Assembly (NCBI GenBank): GCA_018402765.1
Contig: JAGYIE010000003.1
Span: forward strand, 555,766-619,765
Direction of reading: 5' to 3'
Origin: Vicingaceae bacterium
Lineage (GTDB): Bacteria; Bacteroidota; Bacteroidia; Flavobacteriales_E; Vicingaceae
DNA length: 64,000 nt
The notes beneath the pieces were generated by a model. That model worked only from the letters and a program-made list of their open reading frames with translations, did not search any database and was not told the DNA's origin. Positions 54,303 through 63,673 of this stretch are shown piece by piece. The translations under genes and the position numbers were made by a program. Every line of letters starts with the position of its first letter. Within the stretch, counting starts at the first letter, position 1.

Positions 54303-54887
54303 ATGACACACGAAAAAATATTAAATCATATAAATGAAAAACTAGCTGGTCATCATCTTACTTTAGATAATAAAGCCGTAACGAATGAATATAATAAAGT
54401 AAAAACAGCCTGGGATAAAAACCTCAAAGTTATTAAAAGACCAATCAAATATGTAATAATTGGAGAAGCGACTGTTAGCTATGATAACTACTTTTATAAC
54501 CGAAAAGGGGATACCACATCATTTTTAAACCCTAAACACTTCGGGTGTAAGAATAAGAATGAGTTAATTGATTTTTTTAATAATAATGGAGTGTTGGTTT
54601 TTGATTTATACCCATTACCACTTTCCACATTTATCTACGACAACATAAAATTTGATTGTAACGATAATGCGTACCGAGCTGCACTTGAAAGTTATTACAG
54701 CGTTCTAAAACATAGAATAAATGATGACACCAAAATAATACTGCGGTACGCAAAACTGAAAAAACGTTGTGAGTCGTCAATTTTTATGAGTACAATTGAC
54801 AGAAAGGTTCTTGAATTTATGGATATCTCGAGCAGTAATATGGGAGCAAATCAATTGAAAATTAAAGAATATTTTTTACTCCCTTAA
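54303..54887 (+). CDS. Hypothetical protein, 194 aa (possible uracil-DNA-glycosylase-like fold)
   Basis: A soluble protein with KYVIIGEATVSYDNYFYN near 50 and GVLVFDLYPLPLSTFIYD near 98. The order IGEA ... NP(K)xFG ... VLxxDxYPLP recalls the fold of uracil-DNA glycosylase superfamily members, but the catalytic motifs cannot be confirmed. No membrane segment. Confidence 0.5.
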   Translation: MTHEKILNHINEKLAGHHLTLDNKAVTNEYNKVKTAWDKNLKVIKRPIKYVIIGEATVSYDNYFYNRKGDTTSFLNPKHFGCKNKNELIDFFNNNGVLVFDLYPLPLSTFIYDNIKFDCNDNAYRAALESYYSVLKHRINDDTKIILRYAKLKKRCESSIFMSTIDRKVLEFMDISSSNMGANQLKIKEYFLLP

Positions 54888-55074
54888 GGGATAAAAGGTA
54901 TTATAAATTGACCAACACTTGCGCTTACCACTATTTTGTACACTAATTGTTCAGTAAAATTAAACCACATTACTAAATTAATATTATCTAACTTATGCTT
55001 GATCCAAACAAACAATATTCAATATATCATCCTTTAAGATAAAACACAATGACTAGTTTTGTAAATAATTAAAA

Positions 55075-55515
55075 ATGGACCAAGGAATTAAATATTACAT
55101 CGGAAAAATGGATGCACACAAAGAGACAGGATATCTCTTTGGAAAAATACCATTCAGATTTAAACTCGTAAAGAATGAAGCTGTTTTTTTGTTTGCACTT
55201 TTCTTCTTCATCATCGGATTTATCAGTGGATTTATGATAATCTCTCTTTTAATTTTCATATTAATTTCAACGGAATACACTAGAGTTTTTGACTACCGTG
55301 ATAGGATTTTGGATGAAAGTCTGATGAGTGAAGAGATGTTTAAAATAGAAATGATAAAAAGAGGAATTGATCCAAACTTTCCCAACGATCCGTTGTATAT
55401 TACAACAGATGATAGAGCCGGATTTTTTTCAGTAGCTCTGTCCTTAAATGAATCTTACCACATATTCAGTAAATTATCAATTTTTGTAAAAAGAGCTAAT
55501 GCCTTTAGAAGCTAG
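55075..55515 (+). CDS. Membrane protein, 146 aa
   Basis: Two adjacent hydrophobic segments (about residues 38-65, FLFALFFFIIGFISGFMIIS) form a hairpin, followed by a soluble C-terminal tail. No recognised family. Confidence 0.5.
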   Translation: MDQGIKYYIGKMDAHKETGYLFGKIPFRFKLVKNEAVFLFALFFFIIGFISGFMIISLLIFILISTEYTRVFDYRDRILDESLMSEEMFKIEMIKRGIDPNFPNDPLYITTDDRAGFFSVALSLNESYHIFSKLSIFVKRANAFRS

Positions 55516-55897
55516 GAATTTTTGCAAAGACAATTCAACTTTAACTGGATCTATATCAGAATCCCTTGCAATCCTCATGATAGCTGCTTTTTGCGTTTTT
55601 TAGGTTCAGAGAATAAAGGATTTTGTTTAAGTGATTTAATTAAAGCAAAAACTGATTCACCACAATATATTTCTTATTCTCCGTATTTCAACTTAATAAA
55701 AAGTTTACCAAATCTACTGACTGATTTTTTGATGGCTTGTAATTATTAAGAAATGAGGGTTTATAGAATATATAACTTCTCAGTCTATTTTCTAATATTT
55801 TAGGCAAAATGAGATGAAAATTTCTAAGAGATGATATGTTTCCATTTTGATTCAAGGTAAAAATGAAGATATTTGAAGAAATAAAAAGAAAATAGAC
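55516..55897. other. Intergenic region without a supported gene
   Basis: An open frame at 55522-55749 (+) starts only with TTG and shows no family features; the rest is AT-rich. I see no other structure here. Confidence 0.5.
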
Positions 55898-56152
55898 ATG
55901 AAAAAATACAATTTTAAACCGCTTTATACTTTTTTGATCCTCGTATCCTTTGGTTTCATCATGAAGATGACCATGCAAAAGAAATCTATAAAAGGAAGAT
56001 CTTACCACTTCGAGCAAAGTAAGGATACACCTTACAAAAACTCATTCGAAAAGGATATGCATGAATATGCTGACAGTGTTAAAAAAGGAAAGCAAGATCT
56101 AATAGACGAAGCAGCCAAAAAAGGAATGGATGTGATTTTTCCGGGGGAATGA
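55898..56152 (+). CDS. Small membrane-anchored protein, 84 aa
   Basis: A basic N-terminus and one hydrophobic helix (about residues 7-22) are followed by a charged tail (YADSVKKGKQDLIDEAAKKG). Likely an N-in membrane anchor. Function unknown. Confidence 0.5.
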   Translation: MKKYNFKPLYTFLILVSFGFIMKMTMQKKSIKGRSYHFEQSKDTPYKNSFEKDMHEYADSVKKGKQDLIDEAAKKGMDVIFPGE

Positions 56153-56350
56153 AAAAATCCACTCTTTCCTAAAAATTTTTTTTCTTTAACTAAACTTCAC
56201 TATCTACAAAAGAGATTTTGAGGTAAACATCAAATTTGATACCCATATTTCTCAGACGATATACTTACTGAACTTTTTTACAAAAAGTAGAGTTTTCATT
56301 TTTTCATCGCAAGGATTAACTCTATATTTGAGAGATAATAACAAGGAGAT

Positions 56351-56974
56351 ATGAAAAAATTAATCATCTTATCCGCCATTTTAATTCCCAGTGTAAGCTT
56401 TGCACAATTAGATTTTACTGTACGCTACTTAAAGCACATCAAGGGATATCCAGTTTTCGAGGTTCGTGTTCCTAGTCATTTTACTAAAATGAATCAAACT
56501 AGAAAAGAAAATAATGCAAGCTCATTAAAAGAAACAGAGGAATTAAACGAACTAGCTTTACAGAGGGGAATTTTTGCATTCGAGACATTCGATTATTTCA
56601 ATAATCCACCTGTAAGTCATCATCTAGGAGCTACAACAGCGGAAAACTATGGAGCTAACCATGCTGGCGCAGGGCTACGAATCAGCGATCTAAAAGATGC
56701 TGATGTTGATTTCGTAAAAACTAGGATTGATCCTGAAAGTGATTATTATAAATTTACTGGATTCACAAGCATACTAGTCAATAAGGGTGAAAGGTATAAT
56801 AACTCTCCAGGTCATTTAGAAAATCGGATAGACAAAAAACATAAGGAATATGGAAATTGTTTTTTAGTAACTTTTATCCCAGCGAAAAACCACGACTACG
56901 ACCCAAAGGGAGAAGGTTTACAAAGAAAGACTATTCCCACAATGGTGATGATTCATTACGAAGTATTCAAATAG
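56351..56974 (+). CDS. Secreted CAP-like protein, copy 2
   Basis: A 207-aa paralogue of 50249-50830 with nearly the same signal peptide (MKKLIILSAILIPSVSFA). It keeps MNQTRKENNASSLKETEEL near 47, the HHLGATTAENYG segment near 90, and YNNSPGHLENRIDKKHKEYG near 150. The AAGGAG site and first codons are identical in DNA to copy 1, while the bodies have diverged strongly. The two copies bracket 50.2-57.0 kb. Confidence 0.72.
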   Translation: MKKLIILSAILIPSVSFAQLDFTVRYLKHIKGYPVFEVRVPSHFTKMNQTRKENNASSLKETEELNELALQRGIFAFETFDYFNNPPVSHHLGATTAENYGANHAGAGLRISDLKDADVDFVKTRIDPESDYYKFTGFTSILVNKGERYNNSPGHLENRIDKKHKEYGNCFLVTFIPAKNHDYDPKGEGLQRKTIPTMVMIHYEVFK

Positions 56975-56984
56975 ACAACTTATG

Positions 56985-57011
56985 AAAAGTGGATCCAAAG
57001 GGTCCTCTTTT
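56985..57011 (+). terminator. Terminator after CAP-like copy 2
   Basis: AAAAGTGGATCC pairs with GGGTCCTCTTTT (10 of 12). The 3' side and following TCGTGATAATTG repeat those after copy 1. Confidence 0.7.
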
Positions 57012-57060
57012 CGTGATAATTGATTTTAAATACTAGTCTGCAAGATCAGTTTCCCGGTCT

Positions 57061-57169
57061 GGCTATGAGCAGTTGGGGATTTTTTGACCTAACTTTTCAA
57101 TTTATCACCGACCTTTATTTTATTTACTATCTTTCAAATATAGCACTTTTGCCCCAATTGCTTATAGCC
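57061..57169. repeat. Cassette-boundary palindrome F
   Basis: GGCTATGAGCAGTTGGGG (57061-57078) pairs with CCCCAATTGCTTATAGCC (57152-57169) at 16 of 18 positions around a loop of about 73 bp. Arrangement and loop-side motif AGCACTTTTGCCC match palindrome C near 36 kb. GTTGTGCG follows. Confidence 0.75.
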
Positions 57170-57241
57170 TTTGTTGTGCGTTCGGTGTTCTTCTTTCGTC
57201 TTGATTTTCATTCGTTTGCACGTAATTCTGTCAACGTGGGG

Positions 57242-57309
57242 AAAGCCATACTCTTTGTCAAGTTTTGGTGGTGCGTTGGCTGGTGCGACTTGGCAATGTG
57301 TATGGCTTT
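57242..57309. repeat. Cassette-boundary palindrome G
   Basis: Arms 57242-57263 and 57288-57309 pair at about 18 of 22 positions; the outer 10 bp AAAGCCATAC/GTATGGCTTT are perfect. It ends 11 bp before the stop of the ATPase gene and is thus the left border of the restriction cassette. Confidence 0.75.
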
Positions 57310-57319
57310 AAGCGTTGGC

Positions 57320-59590
57320 TTACATTCCATTTAATCCTTGCCAATGCAGTTTGTCGTTTTGTTTAATATGTTCCATAAGCTCACTAATGGCATCTTCAAT
57401 TTGAAATATCTTGTCATCGTGTTGTTGCACCTTTTCAAGTTGATTTTGATGTGAAAACCAATGCAATAATTTAGTATTGTGGTAAGTATCGTCTTCAACC
57501 GAAAAAACTTCTTTTATTCTTGATTCTAAAGAATTTGAAGTTGGAAATTTCATTGAGGTATAGAGCTCCAAAAATCTTCTCATTGTGTTGGGAAGCAAAA
57601 TAGTGTACTTGAATTCTTCTTTCTTTTCAAGACTATGATATTCTTTTAAAACGCTAAAAAGAGAAGCGTATTCGGAGTTGTGCTTTTTAAAATTCTCAGG
57701 TAAATCAGTTACAGTAGAAGTGTTGTCATCTTTCCTTTTAACCATATAAAAATCTGCTTGAGCATTCTTCTGATTTTTAAAAAGCTCGGTACTATCCATC
57801 ATCATTGAAAAAAAATCAAAATTATGAGTAGAGATAAATAATTGAAGGAAATCATCATCCTTTTTCTGAAAGAAATTTTGAAGCAAAGACCTAACTTGAA
57901 AAATATGATTGCTATCTAAACTTGAAATTGGGTCGTCAATGAAAATTATTGTATTCGGCAGTTTTGGCGGGTCGTCATTACGAAGTGCTTTTAATTCAGT
58001 CAAAAAATAAGCAAAGGCAATTGCCGATTTTTCGCCTTCACTTAAATTATTGGCCGGAAAACCACTTCTTTCAAGAGTGAATTTGTCGTTACGAATTTCA
58101 ATTTTTATATCATTTCTATGCAAAAGGATGTTAAGCGTTGTATTCAGTTCTTCTTGCCCTTTTACATTGCTTTTCAGTTCCGTTTCAAAGTTTAGTTTGT
58201 CAGCTGTACTGCTTTGAATTCGGGAGTTTAAATTTTCGATGATTGACGAAGCCCTATTTTTATCTTCTTCTTTGTCAATATAGTTTTCGTGCTTCAAATA
58301 CTCAGCAACATAGTGATTTAATATTTTGCCTAATGCCGTTTTCTTGTTATCGTCAAATTCGGATATCCAATCATTATGGGCTTTTACCGATTTATTGATT
58401 TCGACAAGGTTTTCTACTAAACTTATTGATTCTATTTCAGTTGCTTTGATATTGTTGAAATAATCTGATTCCTTACGCTTTAAGTTTTTTTCTAAGGTTG
58501 TTAATTGAGACTTGTATTTTTTTACAGTCTCTTTAAAGTCTTTAATTGCTTTTTGATAGTCATTTTGGAAACTATTCCCAAGATTTTTCTTGTCTGGAAA
58601 GGTAATATCATCAATCGTGTTGCGCTCAGTTGAAATAGCATTTTTGGTGTCTTTGATCGCTTTTTGTATCTCTTGAAGCTTCTTAGAGTAGTATGAGTTT
58701 AAGTTGCTGATTCTATCTTCGGGTAATTCTTTGGTGCAAAATTTACATTCAGTTTCATTTTCGTGTATTTTGATTCCTGTTTGCACCCAATCAAATAATG
58801 CTTTGTCATCATCTAATTCAGGAAATGAGATTGATTTTGGTGCGGTATCTTCCAAAATAGTTTTAACGGTGGTTTTAAGCGTATCAAGATTTTCATTGAA
58901 ACTATAATCATCCTTTTGAGGTTCAAAAGTGTTTTCCGCTATTGCTTCTTCTTTTGTTTTATCCTTGTCCTTTTCAGATAAAATGTGGTTATCCAAATTA
59001 TCTTTAATAGCGTTGGTTATTTGCTCAATTATCCCTTTATTAAGTTTGTTTTGGTCTATTTTGTTGTCAAGGTAGTTTGCCCTGATGTCTTTCGCTTTGG
59101 CTGAGAATTTACCGCCCTGTTTAGTATAGTCATTAAAATCATCTATTCTTATTTGATAACGATTATCCCTAATGTTTTCTAATTGTCCAATTTGCTTATT
59201 TAAATGCTTTATTTTCTTGTCCAATTCGCCAGATGGGTCGCCAAGGTAAAACGAAATAGGCTTAAAATCTGAATTTGGAATATCCCAAGTAAAAATTCGT
59301 TTGATATATTGTGCATTGAAAACTTTTACATCGAAACCAAAGTTTTCAATATCATCTTGATTATGGTTTTTGTTAGTATCTTCTTGTGTTGTTATGATTT
59401 CAAATTCAGCTCCTTGAAAATTTCTGTTTTTATCTTTGAACTCTAAGTTTTGGAAAAGTTTGGAAAGAGTAGTTTTTCCCGAATAATTCAATCCGTAGAT
59501 TAGATTTTTCCTTTTAAACGTGTTTAAGCCATTCCAAGCAAAATCTTGAAAAATACCGAAGCTTTTTAGTTTACTAATTTTTGTTATCAT
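57320..59590 (-). CDS. PrrC/RloC-like AAA ATPase (AAA_13)
   Basis: A 756-aa SMC-like ATPase: Walker A YGLNYSGKTTLSKLF near 33, long coiled coils (about 130-290 and 310-490) with a CKFC zinc-hook-like pair near 282, the ABC signature LSEGEKSAIAFAYF near 513, Walker B IIFIDDPISSLDSNH near 550. The C-terminal 200 residues could hold an effector; in PrrC and RloC this region is an anticodon nuclease acting when restriction is blocked. The residues of such a nuclease cannot be confirmed here. It is the last gene of the operon, 14 bp after the methyltransferase. Confidence 0.82.
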   Translation of the reverse strand: MITKISKLKSFGIFQDFAWNGLNTFKRKNLIYGLNYSGKTTLSKLFQNLEFKDKNRNFQGAEFEIITTQEDTNKNHNQDDIENFGFDVKVFNAQYIKRIFTWDIPNSDFKPISFYLGDPSGELDKKIKHLNKQIGQLENIRDNRYQIRIDDFNDYTKQGGKFSAKAKDIRANYLDNKIDQNKLNKGIIEQITNAIKDNLDNHILSEKDKDKTKEEAIAENTFEPQKDDYSFNENLDTLKTTVKTILEDTAPKSISFPELDDDKALFDWVQTGIKIHENETECKFCTKELPEDRISNLNSYYSKKLQEIQKAIKDTKNAISTERNTIDDITFPDKKNLGNSFQNDYQKAIKDFKETVKKYKSQLTTLEKNLKRKESDYFNNIKATEIESISLVENLVEINKSVKAHNDWISEFDDNKKTALGKILNHYVAEYLKHENYIDKEEDKNRASSIIENLNSRIQSSTADKLNFETELKSNVKGQEELNTTLNILLHRNDIKIEIRNDKFTLERSGFPANNLSEGEKSAIAFAYFLTELKALRNDDPPKLPNTIIFIDDPISSLDSNHIFQVRSLLQNFFQKKDDDFLQLFISTHNFDFFSMMMDSTELFKNQKNAQADFYMVKRKDDNTSTVTDLPENFKKHNSEYASLFSVLKEYHSLEKKEEFKYTILLPNTMRRFLELYTSMKFPTSNSLESRIKEVFSVEDDTYHNTKLLHWFSHQNQLEKVQQHDDKIFQIEDAISELMEHIKQNDKLHWQGLNGM

Positions 59591-59604
59591 ACTCCAAGTT
59601 CAAA

Positions 59605-62361
59605 TTACTCATCTTTTACAGCAAACCTTATTTTGTACAACTCTTGCAAGGAATTTTTGATTGGTTCATAATATTCTGAAATGCCATAAATATCCATTAA
59701 GCGATTTTCAAATGCAATTCTGTCTTCTGATTCAAGTTCCTCTAATAACGGTAATCTATTTCTTTGCATTAGAGGGCTGAAAGCTGTGATGATTTCTTCT
59801 TTTTGCTCGTCTGTGAGGATATTTGGGTTGAGTATTTTAAAATCCCGCTCAAATTTCGTGGCTCTCAAGTCTAATGCTCCAAGTCCACGACCAAAGCCAA
59901 AACTTTCAATCAAAAAAAGGCTGATTATACTGTTTAATAGAGCCAAATACAAGACTTTATTCTCTTGTGAAAATTCATCTCTAACGGAAAACCCTATCAT
60001 TCTTTGGTCAATAAACGACCTATTTTCAAATTTGGCGATAAACAGACTTCTGTCATAATTGACATTAGCGACATAATCAGCCATATTTTCGGTGGACATT
60101 TCATACCAAAACATATTTGGCTTTGCCAAAACTTCCGGTAAGGGTTTATTTGTGCCATTCCGTTGGTTTTCATATGATTTAATCCAAACCAAAGCGCCAT
60201 TATGCCCAAGATTTTCAAGTTCTTCAACAGTTTTTGAACAACAAAAAGCTTCTGCATTTGGCATACATTCTAACCCTGAGGTCCCTCTAAGGTGTTTAAG
60301 AACAGGTTTAATGTATTCTTGCTCGATGTTATGACCTAATGCCGGGTAAAACATTGGATTCCAACCCCGTCTTTCACCTCTTGTGAAATGAAATATTTCA
60401 TTTGTGGGGATGAGTTTTTCTTTTACAGAATTTACCCAATGTAAATCAGAAAAATAACCCGACCAAGGAATACCAAATTCTTCAAATTCCGTAATTTCAG
60501 ACAGCGAATATTTGTTGATTGTTAAGGTTTCATTTTCGTTAGTCAAAAAAACGTTTTCACTTAGTGTTTTAATATCAGCTATATCTTCAATTTTTTCCTT
60601 TAGCGTACAAAACGATATTTCGTGATTACCATTGGTTTCATCCTCCGCATTTTTCTTGGTCGCAATTAGTAGAGTGGTTACAACATCTGCGTTGTGAAAC
60701 CATTTGCCTTTGCCCGAAATTACAACATAGTTGATGTTGTAGAATTTTTGAAATAATTCCAAGAATATTTCTCCGTAGTCCGTTCCCAACCAAGCGTTTG
60801 ATAAAACAAGCCCGATATTTCCTTCGTCAGATAAAAACTTATGCAGGTAAAATGGAATGTAAGCGAAAATATCACTTTTCCCACTCAATGATAAACTCGT
60901 GTCAGCTTGTTCTTGAATCCAATCATTTATAGCGACAATTTCAGGATTCAGCACCTTCATTTCCTTACTCTTTATAAATGGCAAGTTGGAAACCACGTAA
61001 TCAATTTTAGGAAACTCCTTTTGTAAAATATTGCCGTTGTTTGGGTCTCTAAATTCTATGACTTTACCCTCAGACAACTCGATAACATCAGAATTGAAAA
61101 TATTGATTATTTTGCCAATATTCGAGGGTTTCGCCATTGATAGCGTAGATAATTGAATAGGAAAAGAGTGTTTGTCCGAAGCCCAAATACTGTTTAAAAT
61201 TTCATCTTGGTTTAGCTCGTATTCCTCTTTCAGTTGGTACGCTTGATTTATGATTGTTCCCGTCCCACAGCAAGGGTCAATAACTATTTTTGTCTTATCA
61301 CTTATTGTTAATCGGTTGAGTAGTTCGGCAAGTTTTCGAGGTGTGGAAAATTGACCTGCAACTTTGCGTTTTGCGGAAGCAACAGAACTTTGAAGCAACT
61401 CGTGAAGAATTTCAATGTCAATTGCCTCAATGTCAATTGAAGTTAAAAACAGATTCAATTCTTTTAACTCGCTCCAGGCTGTTTCCGAAATTGCATTTTG
61501 CCCGATGTTTGGACTGAAAATATTCCAAAAATTACAATGTTCGGAAATTGATTTTATGGTATTGATAGCATCATCTATTGATGTATCTGCTTTAATATTC
61601 TCGATTTGCTTTGCTTCATTGAAATGCTTTTTTAGGATTTGAGCGAACGTTATTTTGAAAACCCAATCTGTTAAAACAACCATTGAAAGTGTTGGCAGTT
61701 TTTGATCGGTTTGGTTTGCGGTAAAGCCATATTCCCCAAATGAAGAATTCCACCATTGATTTATTTCCGCTTCTAATCGAGCATTTCTTCTTGCTTTCGC
61801 TTTTATGGTATCCGAGGTTGAAGATGTGTTCTCTAAAATTACATCAATAACATCATCAATTGAGAGGATTTCCGTTTCTGCAACTTCGGCAATTTCACCT
61901 GATTCAAAGTAAGTGTTCATGTCAGATAAGATTTCAAAAAGCAAATCCTTCCATAACTGCTCTTTTTCCTTTACCTCGCCCCTCGAATTGATATTAATAT
62001 CATTCCAACTTTTAAAAATCTCAAAATCGTCTCCGTTTCTGTGATATAAAACAGCACTTTTTACGTTCCATAAAATAAAGCTATCTCGTTTAAGAATTTT
62101 AGCCTTTTTAATGGCGTTTGAAATCAGTTCGGCATCATTTATGGCGGTGTCGGGCATTTTAAGTTCCCAACCTTGAACAATAATGTTTTTTGCTGAATCC
62201 TTGAATAGAAGCACGTCAGGAAAAAGGCTTCTCTTTTCATGGTTAATGGTGCTTTCTCCTCCGGCACCCTTAAAATGCCAACTTTTGTTTGATAGGTAAA
62301 CTTCAATTGAGCTAATTACGTCAATAGCCCAACTTCTCTCGTTATATGTTACTTTCGCCAT
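59605..62361 (-). CDS. Type IIG-like restriction-methyltransferase fusion
   Basis: A 918-aa protein (ATG at 62361, overlapping the gene before by 20 bp). The N-terminus has a PD-(D/E)XK-like set: FPDVLL near 47-52 and GWELKMP near 64-70. A helical linker leads to an N6-adenine methyltransferase domain with AGQFSTPRKLAELLN near 340, motif I DPCCGTGT near 363 and motif IV NLPF near 457 (Leu in place of the usual first Pro). The C-terminal 300 residues would recognise the target. Alternatively it is an HsdM-like methyltransferase; the nuclease is inferred. Confidence 0.78.
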   Translation of the reverse strand: MAKVTYNERSWAIDVISSIEVYLSNKSWHFKGAGGESTINHEKRSLFPDVLLFKDSAKNIIVQGWELKMPDTAINDAELISNAIKKAKILKRDSFILWNVKSAVLYHRNGDDFEIFKSWNDININSRGEVKEKEQLWKDLLFEILSDMNTYFESGEIAEVAETEILSIDDVIDVILENTSSTSDTIKAKARRNARLEAEINQWWNSSFGEYGFTANQTDQKLPTLSMVVLTDWVFKITFAQILKKHFNEAKQIENIKADTSIDDAINTIKSISEHCNFWNIFSPNIGQNAISETAWSELKELNLFLTSIDIEAIDIEILHELLQSSVASAKRKVAGQFSTPRKLAELLNRLTISDKTKIVIDPCCGTGTIINQAYQLKEEYELNQDEILNSIWASDKHSFPIQLSTLSMAKPSNIGKIINIFNSDVIELSEGKVIEFRDPNNGNILQKEFPKIDYVVSNLPFIKSKEMKVLNPEIVAINDWIQEQADTSLSLSGKSDIFAYIPFYLHKFLSDEGNIGLVLSNAWLGTDYGEIFLELFQKFYNINYVVISGKGKWFHNADVVTTLLIATKKNAEDETNGNHEISFCTLKEKIEDIADIKTLSENVFLTNENETLTINKYSLSEITEFEEFGIPWSGYFSDLHWVNSVKEKLIPTNEIFHFTRGERRGWNPMFYPALGHNIEQEYIKPVLKHLRGTSGLECMPNAEAFCCSKTVEELENLGHNGALVWIKSYENQRNGTNKPLPEVLAKPNMFWYEMSTENMADYVANVNYDRSLFIAKFENRSFIDQRMIGFSVRDEFSQENKVLYLALLNSIISLFLIESFGFGRGLGALDLRATKFERDFKILNPNILTDEQKEEIITAFSPLMQRNRLPLLEELESEDRIAFENRLMDIYGISEYYEPIKNSLQELYKIRFAVKDE

Positions 62362-63613
62362 TGACAACTTGGGGATTATAGTTTAGTGTATGGTATTCTG
62401 TAATTGGTTCTTTAAAAAGGCGAAGTGTCGATTCTTCTATTTTCTTTGTTTTTAGTGTTTCTCCAATTCTGTCTGTGCAAACCTTGATATAATCAATCGG
62501 CTTTTTTTTGTGAAGTAAAACATCTTCGTTTTTTTCAATACCTATAAATTTTCTACTTTCTAAAAGTGCAGAGAGTAAAAAGCTACCGCTACCACAAGCA
62601 TTGTCTAAAACAATATCGCCTTCATTGGTAAAAGTCTTGATTAAGTAACGCCCCAATTCTATTGGTTTTTGGGTTGGGTGGTAAACTTTTCCTTCGGATT
62701 CAGCGGTTTTCACATAAACATAGTCGTCAAGCGATTGTTCTTCGTAAAATACTACATCATTTGGGTAGCGTTTGCCGTTACTTTTTACGTGTTTGGGCTT
62801 GAAGTCTCCGTAACTTCCTGTGTATTGGTCTTTTCTAACGCCTTTGTCATAAGCCTCTCCGTTGGTCATTTGTGGATTGTAGGTCGGCTGTTTTTTGTAG
62901 AAAATACAAATATCCTCGTGTTTACGAAGTGGTTGTTTTTTTGCGTTAAGAAAGTTAGTTGATTTGGATTTTATCCAAGTGATTTTGTATTTGAATATTT
63001 TTTCATTGCTCAGAATCAGTTTGGCGGTAAAAATCCCTTGTGAAGTCAAAACTATAGCTCCATTGTCTTTTACAATTCGGTCGTATTCTGCCCAAAGCTT
63101 GTCCAAGTCAATTACGGAATCCCATTTGTTTTGGGTTGTTCCGTAAGGCAAATCGCAAAGCACCATATCCACGGACTTGTCGGGAATAGATTGCATTACT
63201 TCTAAGCAATCACCCTGAACGACTTTGTTCACAAAGTCGTTAATCGGTCGTTTTTCTTTTTTCCCGTTTAACGATAAAACGTAGCCGTTTTTTTGTCCGT
63301 TTTGCCCGTTCCCGTTTAAAGATTGATATTTAATTTTTTCTTCGGCAACTTGCATTGCCGAAAGAGCCAAGTTTTCATCTTTGACCTCGTAAACGATTTT
63401 GTCGCTTAGCCATTGAACAACAATACCGTCCTTTTGGATTTTATAATATTTACAAAGTAGGTTTAGCTGTTCCCTTGTTGGCAAACGTTTTCCGTTTTCG
63501 ATTCTACTTAGCAAAGTTTTGTTTATCCCCGTTTTTTTTGTTACGTCCTCCAATAACAATTTTCGTTCTTCCCTTATGTTTTTAAATGTCGTTCCTATGG
63601 TTTGCATATGCAT
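62342..63613 (-). CDS. XRE-HTH fused to a DNA methyltransferase
   Basis: A protein of about 423 aa. The N-terminus is an XRE-type HTH (IREERKLLLEDVTKKTGINK, LLSRIENGKRLPTREQL). The C-terminal methyltransferase has the beta-class order: catalytic DLPYGTTQNKWD near 150, then HPTQKP near 315 and SAM motif DNACGSGSFL near 335. It would methylate N4-cytosine or N6-adenine and may regulate its own operon. The ATG at 63613 (or 63607) is favoured over a TTG at 63631. Confidence 0.85.
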   Translation of the reverse strand: MHMQTIGTTFKNIREERKLLLEDVTKKTGINKTLLSRIENGKRLPTREQLNLLCKYYKIQKDGIVVQWLSDKIVYEVKDENLALSAMQVAEEKIKYQSLNGNGQNGQKNGYVLSLNGKKEKRPINDFVNKVVQGDCLEVMQSIPDKSVDMVLCDLPYGTTQNKWDSVIDLDKLWAEYDRIVKDNGAIVLTSQGIFTAKLILSNEKIFKYKITWIKSKSTNFLNAKKQPLRKHEDICIFYKKQPTYNPQMTNGEAYDKGVRKDQYTGSYGDFKPKHVKSNGKRYPNDVVFYEEQSLDDYVYVKTAESEGKVYHPTQKPIELGRYLIKTFTNEGDIVLDNACGSGSFLLSALLESRKFIGIEKNEDVLLHKKKPIDYIKVCTDRIGETLKTKKIEESTLRLFKEPITEYHTLNYNPQVVNGESNI

Positions 63614-63638
63614 ATTATATTGAGTTGCCAAATTTTGT

Positions 63639-63646
63639 CAAATTTA
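63639..63646 (-). promoter_or_regulatory. Possible -7 element of the restriction operon
   Basis: TAAATTTG on the minus strand fits TAnnTTTG and lies 25 bp before the ATG at 63613. The -33 box is not evident. Confidence 0.4.
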
Positions 63647-63673
63647 GCGGTTTTGTTTTAATCTACTCCTAAT

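Noticed and set aside
55522..55749. A 75-aa frame starting with TTG
   Set aside because: No ATG, no family resemblance and AT-rich surroundings.
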